Made by a program: the position numbers and the translations under genes
Shown: piece after piece, positions 1 to 10,200 of the stretch
Layout of the letters: every line of letters starts with the position of its first letter
Numbering within the stretch: the stretch's first letter is position 1
Assembly: GCA_013396635.1 (NCBI GenBank)
Contig: WBMW01001709.1
Location: forward strand, 124,001 to 188,000
Direction: 5' to 3'
Origin: Penelope pileata
Lineage: Eukaryota; Chordata; Aves; Galliformes; Cracidae
Length of the DNA stretch: 64,000 bases
Notes under the pieces: generated by a model
What the model was told of the DNA's origin: nothing
Database searches by the model: none
What the model saw: only the letters and a program-made list of their open reading frames with translations

Positions 1-312
1 TCTCGTGCTATGCTCTAAGCAGCAGAAATCAATATACGGACTAATAAAAGATCAGCCTGTATGCAATTCTTTCAAGCAACCAACGTATTAATTAAAATCG
101 AAGAATGTGAACAAAATTGCAATTTGAACTCAAAGACCATTGCCAAAAAGCCATAAAAAGCAGGATATAATCCAAACATGCTAACTGTGACAGCTAAACA
201 TATACTGCAATGATAGAGAAATGTTCACTTTGATAAGCTAATACTTATCATTCTGTGAACTTGTAGACAGTTTACATTAACATGTTTTCCTATCTTAAGG
301 GTACACTGAAGG
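1..312 (-). other. HAUS3: HAUS3 3' UTR or downstream sequence
   Basis: AT-rich sequence after the HAUS3 stop codon. I find no AATAAA or ATTAAA on the minus strand within these 312 bases, so the polyadenylation site is probably further left, outside the window, or uses a variant signal. No other gene is visible here. Confidence 0.6.
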
Positions 313-579
313 TTAAACATTAAGAACTTTGCTGACGGTGAAATTCTTATCTTCCAGAACACTGGCTTGAGCCTCTGACTGCTGCTCAAGCTTCTCCACC
401 ATCTCTTTCAAGTGGTCTTCATCTTTGAAAAAGTACACGTATAAGTTTCTTTCCATCTGATGCAGTTTATTGGATTCTAAAACGTTTCTCTTTGACTTCA
501 AATCAGCAATAAGATCCATAATGAGCTGATTTAGCTTTTTTAAGTCATCTTCCAGCTGATGAAACTGCTCAGTAAGTTC
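313..579 (-). CDS. HAUS3: HAUS3 terminal coding exon (residues 526-613) with stop
   Basis: The exon starts ELTEQFHQLEDDLKKLNQLI after the acceptor TTTATTAG and ends ...SVLEDKNFTVSKVLNV with a stop at 315-313. The human protein, as I recall it, ends at the LED equivalent, so the last eleven residues look like a lineage-specific extension produced by a shifted stop codon. The block KLHQMERNLYVYFFKDEDHL is strongly conserved. Confidence 0.94.
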   Translation of the reverse strand, partial: ELTEQFHQLEDDLKKLNQLIMDLIADLKSKRNVLESNKLHQMERNLYVYFFKDEDHLKEMVEKLEQQSEAQASVLEDKNFTVSKVLNV

Positions 580-3500
580 CTAATAAAAAAAATACAAAAC
601 AAAAATGTTACTTTTATATTGTTAATACACTAGTTGAACTAGAAATATGAAAGTCTTTTGCTTTTGGAAGCCATTTTCTTTGGTAAATGAAAAATCATTG
701 AAAACAAAAACAAACGATAAACTCTGTATATATAACTTTTGAGCTACATGCATCCACATCCGGTTTTGAAAATGTAATTTCATTTGCTTGCTTATGAAAA
801 CAGATGAGTTAAGACTATAAGAATCTGGTCTCCAACTACACAGATGGTTGAATGACATTTTCAATCAAGTCTTCACAACTAGTCAGAAGGGAACAAAACC
901 AAACAGAAAACCAATCAAATTTTCAAAATGAAATCATCAGAAACTACAATTTACCTAATTGTCATTCTTATGATAGCTCTGTGTATGCAGACCAGTCACC
1001 TACTTGCACATTATTTTCTTATTAAAGGAATTAAATTACTTTCCCTGAGAAATGGTATCAATAGAAAAAGATGTCACTGTGCAAAGTAACTTGAATCGAT
1101 AAAGAGTTCACTGATAGTGGTATTGACCTTTAATCCCTAAACAGGTATTGTTCCAATTACAAAGTTTAATTTCTTAATAAAACTGTTCTGTATGTTGTAA
1201 ATAGAGTTGAAAAACTGAAGTTTAAAACATATTTTTTAATGCAACTAAAGCAGTATTGTATAGCAGAAACCTTCCCTCGTTCCACTTCTGAGATATCTAC
1301 AGTTGCTCACTATAACAAGGTTACATTTAACCATTATTCCCCTTCAGAAGTGGCTGTAAAAGCAACACCCAGGTGCTCTGCAGTAGAATTGTCCTACTAA
1401 AGTCATCCTTCAAAATTCTAATGCCAGATGGCATCAACCTGGAAATTCCGATGGCCACCCATGGTCAGGCCCTTTTAAGGGGCCAAACCACACTATTCAG
1501 GCACCACAGGAAAAAATAAACCTGTCTGAAATAAAGAGAAATTTAAACAAAATTTCCTGTGACACAGAAGCCAGAAGACATTTTCCAGACCATAAACCTA
1601 CCAGTAACATGACTGTATATGCCTTTGAAAGAAACTAAGAGTTGGAAGCAACTATTTGCTCAAAACCAAGAAGTTATTACCTGCCTACCAACGTAAAATC
1701 CAACATTTGCTAAGAACAACATAACTACTGGCCCATCATCATTATGCTAACAAGTTTGCTGCTGACATGCTGTAGCTACTTTGTGCCTACAGCCTTCATA
1801 CTACATTTGTCTCAGTAAAAGAACAGGATGGGCATGAATATGGTAATTTTAATAACTACATAAGGACGTACCCGACTAGTGAGCTGTAGCTGATTTCCTC
1901 CACAATACAGAGCATCACGAAGAGCATTTACATCACTGTCTAATTTGGACACGAAGAGAGACTGCTCTTGAGAAGACGCTGCTAGCTGGTCTTGTGCTGC
2001 AACGCAGTCTTCCTTTAACTTCTGAGCCATCTGGTTCAGATTTTTGTAAGTTTTAAACGCTTGTTTTTTGTTTTCTCCTTCCAAAAGCCGGTATAGCCTG
2101 GAACAAATGAAGTTAGACACACAAGCACTTAAGTTACCTAAGCATTGCTGGCATTATTAGACAAGAGAAGATCTTCCTACTGAGCAGTCAGAATGAGGGC
2201 CAGCAAAGGACAGTAGCAGTCAGGGCATCATATGCTCTTGATATAATGCTGTATCTTTATATAGCTCATGAATGACTCATGGGACTCCAAAATGCTTCAA
2301 TACTACAAGCACCAGCAATGAAATATTAAAGTAACAGTCAATAAGCACACAATGACTGCCAGTTCATTTAAGAGGCTGATGAGATGTGCTTTTACAAACT
2401 ACTTCCCTATGCTTCAAGGTAAGTTCCAATTTTTTAAACTGCTGAGAAAACAGCAGACTTCCATGGCCAGTGAGAAATACAGAAAAAAAATTGACATTTG
2501 CAAGCTTACTGTTTTCCATCTATGAAGACACTGTGAAAGAATTCCACAATGAGCTATGAGTCATGCAAAAGACAGCAATGTTTTGCTATAACCAAGCTAT
2601 ACCTTAACACTACATCAGGAACAGTCTAATTACTGATCTAATTACTGCTAATTCTGCTCAGTTGCTATTGCCACCTCTGCATATTAAGATCTTCCGGAGT
2701 TTTCATAGAATCATTGAGCCCCAGTTAGGAATCAAAGTGTTTTTAGTAAGAGCAGAAGCTGCACTTTAAACATAAATGAGTTTCTTTCAAGTGTCTGCTG
2801 CTTACAAACCATTCAGGGTTTACAGCTGTCATGAGTACTTAGGCCTGCCATTTTAAAGAAACAAAGTGAAAAAGCAGTCAGTCAGGGACTTAATAAACCT
2901 GAAAAAAATGTTACAAGTTGTCAATACATACACAACTCGGGTAAAATTAACGCTGCCTGATTCTGCCAGTCATTCGTTGTGCAACCCTAAACTCCCACTT
3001 AACACAATAGCTATTAAAAAACACTAACATTTTCAAGAAGGGGTAAAAGCCTAACATTACAACACCTATTATTATAGAATACACCTCATGAAAAAGTTTA
3101 GTGTCTTGAAGTGACAGCAACACAGCACACACTCCTGCTATATCACCTGAGCTACAGGGAGACTTAATTACTTAGATGGTGAAAAAATTCCTACACAAGC
3201 AACAGGACACAGAAGCCAGATGGCAAGTCGAGCAGTAACGACGAGCTAAACACACTTGCCATATTCCAGGAGCTGTTCCTCTCCTCTACCACACGGGGGG
3301 TTTTGCAGGCCAAGCAGATGAGGCCGTGGATATCCTCTGGGAAATCACTGCTACTAACAGCTCTCTACATCCACATTTTTGGAAGAGCTTTCAAGGAGTC
3401 TTAGATCAGGGCAAAGAAGACAGGCTTTGCTATCAACATACAGGATATTTTCGACATCGCTTAGGAATGCTTTGGCAATGTTAACAACTCATGCCTTGAA

Positions 3501-5954
3501 AGCTTCACTTCTGCAGAACTGAAAACACCTACTAGCTATAGCAAGTAACTAATAACTCAGCAATGAAGAAGGCTCAGCTTACCTAAGCCTTTATTTCAAA
3601 ATAAGTCAAAGTTCAGTCACGACTGTACCACTCACCTACACGAGAAATCATCCTTTGAACTGATGGTGTTCCGTGGCTTTTCAATTTGAGTTAACTCAGT
3701 TAACTCCTCCAGTCTCTGTTGCATTTCGTTACTGCTCTGTTTCAGAGATTCTATCAAATTCTCAAGCTGACAGTGGATGTCTTTATGTTTCTTCAGTTCA
3801 ATTTCATAGGCTAGCTGAAGAAGTTCAAAGGATGCTCTCTGCCTCATTAAATGGCTGCAGATTTCATCCTGTTTGGAAGCATAGCAGTCCTGCTGAGCAA
3901 TCTCATGGTCCAGGTCTCTCAACACCATTGGCAGAGTGAACTGTTGGGCATGCTCCTTCAAAAGGGAAGGCAGCTCTTCGTTGTTTATTTGAGCAATTTG
4001 TTGCTTCACTGTTGAAATTTCATCATTTAAACTAGATATTTTGGCCTCGAGGTTTTCTTGTTTTCCAGTATCCTGCATAAAGTAATATGTCAAATTCTCA
4101 ATCGTTCCCTCACATTTTTGCTCACTTTTCTCTGTAAAATTAAATGAGAACTCTGCAAGCAGCTTTACAGGGCTTGACAGCATCCACAGCAAATACAGAT
4201 TTTAAATGGTATGTATCGAATGTATTTCAAGAAGTACTAAATCTGCTCTACTGCAGGACTATGAAAGAGCTTTTTATAGAAAAATTGTAAGAGTTGTATT
4301 TTACTTCACACCTAGATTTCAAGCATTTCTAACTGAAATCTCTCATGCAAAAAAAAGTTTATATTCAGTCAGATGACAATCAGTGCTGTCACGAGAATGA
4401 ATCTTTTTCACATTACTCTAATCAATCAAGCCCTGTGTGCCAGCCATACATCAATGAAGATATACTGACATGATGCCTCAAGTTAGTCCACAACTGTGGA
4501 CTAATTTTCTGTGGACTGTGTGCTAATTGTCTTCCTACTGTTCCAAGTCCTTCACATTCTTGAATTCCACTTGCTCCATCTGCCTGCCCCTCAGTGGTCA
4601 ACGACCTGATATCACCATAATGTCTCTGTGTTCTCAATTCCCCAATTAGTCACTAAACTAAAGCTTTTAAGTTTCTGCTATCAGATGCTAAGAATAATAT
4701 ATACATAGCACATCAGTCCCCTCTACTGCAAAATTTAAATTAAAGTTAAGGTTTTGATTGTTGTACAAACGGCAGGGACAGTCACAATTTGCAAGTTCAG
4801 AGTTTTACCAAACTAGAAAGGTACTACTAAGTGCTAGTTTTTGAAGGTAACAAATTCTAGAAGGTAGAATTAAAGGCACTCTGCCATACTGAAATATTTC
4901 TATCTATAGACTGAAGCCATTTCATAAGGGCAAGGCTAAAATTTCAAAAAATTGCAATTTCACTACATAAAAACAGTGGAAATAACTCAGAACACGCCTC
5001 TGTTTAGAACTCCACTCCCTTACAGCATCTTTTGCAGCTTACCTTGCTCTTCAAGGACTGCAGCATGCTCTCTGCACACTGGATAGCTGAGTTCATGCCC
5101 TCTTCTTTCGCTTGCATTTGAACGAGCTGATACTGAGCACAGATGTACGCTGTCTGGAGCCTGGCAATCTCATGCCTCCTTCCACAAGCTTCACTGGTCT
5201 CATCACAAGTGACTTCTTTGCTCATGTCCACAAGCTGAGAGCTGTCTTCATGCAAACTTTCAGCCAATTCAGAAATCCCTTGACAGAGATGTTTTCTTGC
5301 ATACGAGGTAAGTGCTGCAGTGCACTGCTCTTCCTGAGACAGATACTTGTCCAAGGAAAGCTGGGAAAAAAACACTGGATGCAAGTCTGAGCCTTGTTCT
5401 GAAGCTGAGGCAGTGAAGAAAGAGGCCAATGTCTTCACTCTGCCCACAAGAGACAGCAGTTCATTATTAAGCTTATCATTCGCTGCAGTGAACACTTTCA
5501 GTGCTTCTTTCAAATCTTTCTGTTCTTCTTCCTCTTTGCTTTTCAATGCCTGTAACATACTGCTGTTCTCAGCAGTCACCATCTGAAGCTTGTTATGCTG
5601 GTGAATTGCAAGGCTCTTCATCTTCTGCAGAGCTTCCAGCTCATCCTCCAGTTTCTTAAGCTCCTCCTCCTCTTGGCTGCTGTTCTTGGAATCCAGGGGC
5701 TGACAGGTTTTAAGGACCTCATCCAGTGCATCTTCTTCTAAAATGGGCTTACCAGACTCAAGGAGATTATTAAAATCTTCCAGTTCTTTCTCAGACACCA
5801 CATACTGCTCGTTTACGTTGCCACAAAACCACTCCAGAAACGATCTGTCTTCCGAAGACTCAAACATCCAGTCAAAATCGTCCCCATTCAGCTCATCAGC
5901 TTTCGGATATCCAATTTTCTTCAGAGTTTCCACAAAGTCCTTTCCACAGCTCAT
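313..5954 (-). CDS. HAUS3: HAUS augmin-like complex subunit 3, full coding region in four exons
   Basis: HAUS3 is a subunit of the eight-protein augmin complex, which recruits gamma-tubulin ring complexes to existing spindle microtubules for branching nucleation. The exons are 5954-5043, 4072-3636, 2097-1872 and 579-313. They join in frame (phases 0, 2, 0) to 613 residues, against about 603 in human. The N-terminus MSCGKDFVETLKKIGYPKAD and the blocks FLEWFCGNVNEQ, RLEELTELTQIEKPRNTI, LLEGENKK and NKLHQMERNLYVYFFKDED match the vertebrate protein as I remember it. The protein is almost entirely acidic, Leu/Glu/Lys-rich coiled coil, as expected for the augmin rod. All junctions have GT donors and AG acceptors. 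The ATG at 5954 is the conserved family start. Introns of 970, 1,538 and 1,292 bp contain nothing I recognise. The C-terminus seems to run about eleven residues past the human end. Identification is firm; it rests on sequence recall rather than a search. Confidence 0.97.
1872..2097 (-). CDS. HAUS3: HAUS3 coding exon 3 (residues 450-525)
   Basis: The acceptor TTTGTTCCAG is followed by G, which completes the split arginine, and then LYRLLEGENKKQAF. The exon runs to QLQLTSR before the donor GTACGT. It is 226 nt, which restores phase 0. The sequence is conserved coiled coil (QMAQKLKEDCVAAQDQLAAS). Confidence 0.95.
3636..4072 (-). CDS. HAUS3: HAUS3 coding exon 2 (residues 305-449 plus part of 450)
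   Basis: The exon begins DTGKQENLEAKISSL after the acceptor TTATGCAG and ends FSC plus two bases (AG) of a split arginine codon before the donor GTGAGT. It is 437 nt, entering at phase 0 and leaving at phase 2. The content is coiled coil with the conserved blocks QRASFELLQLAYEIELKKH and LENLIESL. Bases 4192-4073 are also open in this frame but are intron: they lie upstream of the acceptor and have no counterpart in the family. Confidence 0.95.
5043..5954 (-). CDS. HAUS3: HAUS3 coding exon 1 (residues 1-304)
   Basis: Start codon at 5954-5952. The exon is exactly 304 codons long and ends with AAG before the donor GTAAGC at 5042-5037. It holds the conserved N-terminal region (FDWMFE, FLEWFCGNVNEQ) and the first coiled-coil stretch, including LEKLED-like and QLSLDKYLSQEEQ segments. 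An AG acceptor at 5958-5957 (context CTTCAG) lies only two bases upstream of the ATG, so the 5' UTR is probably spliced on from the CpG-island exon. Confidence 0.96.
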
Positions 5955-5956
5955 GA

Positions 5957-6862
5957 CTGAAGTATTTTTGAAAGCAGAAAAGATCCAAACAGACGAAAAA
6001 ATCTGGAATATTATTCTAATGGGATTTTTTTTTTTTGGTCGTTTTAAATGAGCATTGAGAATTTTAGCAAGAAGTGTCTGCAGAGGAGAGAGGAGGTGGC
6101 AGATCTCACCAGAAAACTGAATGCTACTGTGGGTTAGAGCAGTTATTAAAAGACTAAAAAGCAGTTTTTACTTCAGGGATGTCTTAAATATATTTGTCCT
6201 GATTTGATAACCACCATGGTTTCGACAATTAAATCCCAGATCTCTGCAAACACACCTGGCTTTGCTCAATTCACTTAAATTTATCACTGAAACAGAATTT
6301 CACCATTAATTCAAAACTAACAGGTGGAAATATTAATTCCTAAGTCTGCTAAAGTGTTCTACTTATATAGTTTTCCTCACATTAAACTAAAAAATATTCT
6401 AACTTTTCCAAAACGAGGGGGGCTTTCAGCTTGCTCTAGAAATAAAGTTAAACTACACCGCAATTCAAACTCTTGCTCATACTTTTCACTTTGGCAGCAA
6501 ACAGAATCTCGTCTTCTAAGCCTTCGATTTATATTTCCTCTGAAAACAGAACAAGAAACCCTTTAACATCAAGGCATCAAAACACGTTTCTAACTTAGAG
6601 ATTACACAGAGAAAACAACGCGTTACGCACCTACTCGTCACGGGCCAGCCCCCCCCCCCCATCCTCTGACCCCGAAAAAGCACCGCACATAACATGGCCG
6701 TTACGGACAGAACCCCTCAGGCCCGCAAGCCCCGTCCCAGCGCGGAGCCGCGCATCCAGCCCGGATGGAGTCCAGGGAACAGCGCAGCGGCCGCTGCCCA
6801 CGCGCCCAAGATCCAATCTCTCTCCCGAGGAAGAGCCTCAGCCATCGCCGCCCGGGACTCAC
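5957..6862 (-). other. HAUS3: HAUS3 5' UTR intron (inferred)
   Basis: This runs from a consensus donor (GTGAGTCC, read from 6862 downward) to the AG at 5958-5957, next to the HAUS3 start codon. A second usable donor (GAGTAG before GTGCGT) would end a longer first exon at 6631. The interval is AT-rich away from the CpG island, has a T-run near 6020-6035, and shows no coding sequence. Confidence 0.6.
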
Positions 6863-7057
6863 CGCAGCGCCGCGCCTCAGCGGCGGGAAGGGCCCCTCTG
6901 CACCGAGGGAACGGCGCCGGCTCTGAGGGGAGCAGCGGGCGGGGCGAGCGGCCGTTATGGCGCCAACGGTCAAACCGCCCGCCGCGCGCAGCCTCCCAGC
7001 GCGCAGCCCCACTGCGCCTGCGCGCCGCTCCTCCCCCGCTGCCGTCCAGCCGCCGAG

Positions 7058-7067
7058 GCGCATGCGC
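7058..7067. promoter_or_regulatory. NRF1-type palindrome GCGCATGCGC
   Basis: A perfect ten-base palindrome matching the core of the NRF1 site. A weaker relative (TGCGCCTGCGC) lies near 7013-7023. The same ten bases recur in the MXD4 promoter region at 52136-52145. Confidence 0.65.
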
Positions 7068-7125
7068 ACTGCTCCGACTCGATGGGAGGGGCGAGACGAA
7101 GCGCGTGGCCGGTGCCTGCACGGGG

Positions 7126-7130
7126 ATTGG
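7126..7130 (-). promoter_or_regulatory. CCAAT box (NF-Y type)
   Basis: ATTGG on the plus strand, which is CCAAT on the gene strand, 12 bases from the CRE at 7143. A close CRE-CCAAT pair is common in constitutive and cell-cycle promoters. Confidence 0.6.
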
Positions 7131-7142
7131 CCCGCTGCCCCG

Positions 7143-7150
7143 TGACGTCA
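7143..7150. promoter_or_regulatory. Palindromic cAMP-response element TGACGTCA
   Basis: A perfect eight-base CRE/ATF site inside GTGACGTCAC. It lies upstream of the presumed HAUS3 start region, where functional CREs usually sit in CpG-island promoters. CREB, CREM or ATF factors would be the expected binders; occupancy is not shown. Confidence 0.7.
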
Positions 7151-7270
7151 CGAGTGCGGGCTCTTCCCTGGCAGCGGCCGTTGAGTCGCCTCAGCGATCA
7201 GTTCTGTCAGCGCGGGCGGTGGGGGCGGGTTGCGGTCCGGATGCTCCGCTGTCCTCTGCCGCAGCCCAAG

Positions 7271-10200
7271 GGCTTGCGGGGTTCCCAACATATGTGGAGA
7301 GCAGGGGGCAGCGCTGTGTGCTGTGTAAAATCGCTCAGTGTTGAGCAAACCGGTCGCCTCAGGCTCTGGTGTTCACCAGCTGAGAGGCATGGAAGAGGGG
7401 CCTGCTGTTTTCCCGTGGAGGCTTCAAGCTTGCAGTGGAACTGGCCTGTGAAGCTGCTTTCAGAAAAATGCAGCTCTGTCTTTTTAAGATTTTAAATAGG
7501 GAAAATCACACCCGAGGCAGCTGTCGGTCTGAGTATGCTGGAAATAGTGGGCAGGAGCACAGTGGAAATGCCCGGCTGGCTCAGCAGTGCTGCTGGAGCA
7601 GCGTTCTGTGGCAGCGGGGTCAATAAATCATTGACAAACCCCAAGAAAACGACCCTTCAGCTTTGTCCTTTGCAGTCAGAAGAACTGCAGAGCAGCTCAG
7701 CAAAGCAGGTGCTGGGTGATTCCAGTGGCCCTTGTCTGCACCTCCCACAGCATCGCCGTGCCTGTCCCGAGGTGCCCGCGGGTCTCGGTGTGGGTTTGCA
7801 GCAGCAGCAGAACCCCCTGCCGTGGTTCCAGCACAATTCCTTACCGTGCTCGCTGTCCTCTCAGCCCTTTGGCTGCTGCTGCCTCCTGGGCCCACAAAAA
7901 GCTCTCAGCAGTGATTGCAGGAGCTCTTGTGAGGGCTTTTTCTCAGTTGAGAATCAAGTGAAGTGTTTAGTAACCACCTGAGCACCCTTTATTACACGCT
8001 GCCTTCGTTTCCTGTTTATGTTTCGCATGCCACGTTTTTCTGGTCTTTCCTATTTGCCTCACCGTAGCCTCCTTAACTTTCTCATTGAGTCATACAGGAT
8101 GGATTGAAATGCTTTTTTCTCTTCATTTCAGACATTTCACCTGGGCTTCCAGTGCAAGGCTTTTTAATCCTTCTGAGTGTGTGTAGACTACGTTCTTTTG
8201 AACTGCTTTTTAGGTGGTTGTGGGGGGGTTGGCGTATTTTCCCCCATTTTTACATAGTTTTATTTGTATGCTTTGTTTGTCTTGCTCTCTCGTTACACCA
8301 TGCAGCTTAATTATGCTGTGGTTGCTGTCAGAGAGCACCTCTCCCACCGATAGCTCTCAAATCAGACCCTCTGCACTTCTGAAGGCGAAATTGAGAGCTG
8401 CGTTGTTCCTTGTGGCTTCTCGGGCCAGTTATTCTGGAAATAAGTCATTTGCTACAGCCAGAAGTTCTATCTCTACCTTTCACCCCGGTGAGACGTTGGC
8501 CCAGGCTGTATGTGGGTGGCTGAGCTCTCCCACTGTGTGTCCTAAACGTGCAGCTCCTCTAATCTCACTTAATGCAGCTGTTGAGATGAATCAACGCAGG
8601 GAAGTGAGCAGCCTCTCAGCGCAGCTAAGCTAACTCGCACGTGGCTTTCTAGATCGAAACCAGCGCCTGAATTGCCTGCAAAGTGCAGTACGTAGGTTTG
8701 TAGCACAGCTTGGCCTGTGCAAGGTGCACGTGTGCATTAAACCCTGGCCTGGAAGCCATGGGTAAAAGGAGCGGGAGCGCTGAGTTGCTCGCCATCAGAT
8801 GACAGCTCGATGTGCCGCCGTGGTTTTGGCTAGCTGAAGGTCTCAGGTCGTCTTGCATATAGAGCACGTTGCATCTTTCTGGTGGGGAAGGAACGAAAGC
8901 ATTCTCTAGCATACTTCCTTCATAAGACAGCGTTGTTTCGGTTCAGTTCCTTGCGCTAGAGTTGCCTTCTGGCCATAGTTTGTGGGCTTATGCTTCACAG
9001 CATTGGTTTTTTTAATGATATATATCAGTGTTGCTCAGATAAAAAATACTAGGTTAAAAGCAAATCCTACAAATTTTACACCTAGAAACCTTTCTAACAT
9101 TCCTCTGACCTGAGAGCAGTCCAGCTCTGCGATTGAAGTCCACATCCTAGCAGAGGACACATCTGACAGAAGAGGATTTCGTACGCTTTCTGGACGGCTG
9201 CGCCTACACCGTGGGTTCCCCATGTGAATGGCTCCTCTCGCCCCTTCCTCCCACCTCCCCTCTGGCCATGCCCAGAGCCCCCATCCCCATCTCTTCAGCT
9301 GGGCGAGCAGGAGCACGCACCAATTCTGCGCTGGTTTGGAGCTGCCCAGTGGCTGCCTCCTGAGCAGCCGGGAGCTCAGGCGGGCCCGCCTTCGAGCGCA
9401 GGAAATAATTTAGTTCTCTTTCTACCCAGACATGAAATTTTCATGGAAGTTTTCACCGCTGCTCATCATTGCAGCCTCCATCCTATCTGCGCTCTGCCGA
9501 ATTTGGTCAGAATTAGCCTGAAGGTTCAGAAGTTATCAAGGAAAGGAGGGGGGGGAACAGATGGATGAAAGAGGAATTGACAGACAGCATGATCTCATAA
9601 TCCCCGCTGGCATAGGAATTCAGGCTAGAATTGAAATATTTTAGGTCAGAACATTGTGCACTTAAACTTCTCATTTTGAAAGAACAAGCCTCTAATGTGA
9701 AACAAATTTTCATTTGTTAGACCATAGACCGGCGTTTAGGGGCAGAGATTAAACAACAGCCTTCCCCTGCAAACATGTCACAATCATCTCTGAAATTTCT
9801 TACAGTCCTGTTCCCATGCTGCCACAGCCCCATATGCTTCAGTGTTTCCTTCTGCAGCTCCTTATGGGTGAAGAATGTTTTTCTCTGATTCATTTTTCTC
9901 TTGGTTGTGTTCAGTCAAAACATCATTAAAGGCTTACCTTACCCTTTTTTTCCATTCCAGGAGCAGTTGTTTTGCATCTGTGACCCAGAGAGGCTGCTTC
10001 GATAGCCCGCTGTATTTACAAGCCAGTTTATGGTGGATTCCGACAGATTAAGACAGAGGCATTTCTGGGAGGATGTCTGCAAGCTCTGCACGATTCCACC
10101 CGTGCCATGTTGCATTTGTTTCACCGCAAAACATGATGGAGCTGTGTCTGGTGCTCGCTGGGAAGCTATCGATTACCATTGGCCAAGGCTGTAAGAAACA

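Larger units (their letters stand above)
6640..7270 (-). promoter_or_regulatory. HAUS3: CpG-island promoter of HAUS3 (shared with POLN in mammals)
   Basis: A dense GC- and CpG-rich block sits upstream of the HAUS3 start, with no TATA box. It contains NRF1-type, CCAAT and CRE motifs (listed separately) and a strong minus-strand splice donor at 6862 that defines a likely non-coding first exon ending at 6863. In mammals HAUS3 and POLN use a common promoter and leader, so POLN transcripts could start here too; that is inference. Long open frames on both strands in this block come from high GC content and are not genes. Confidence 0.85.

Noticed and set aside
2703..2718. TCATAGAATCATTGAG in HAUS3 intron 2
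   Set aside because: Resembles a CR1 terminus for about 12 bases only. The following sequence lacks the AGGTTGGAAAAG block, so it is probably chance.
5112..6051. Plus-strand frames opposite HAUS3 exon 1
   Set aside because: Antisense shadows of a real exon; composition mirrors the minus-strand coding sequence.
6694..7344. Long plus-strand open frame across the HAUS3 CpG island
   Set aside because: Arg/Ala/Pro/Ser-rich translation typical of GC-driven openness. Competing frames of similar length lie on both strands, and no known domain is present.
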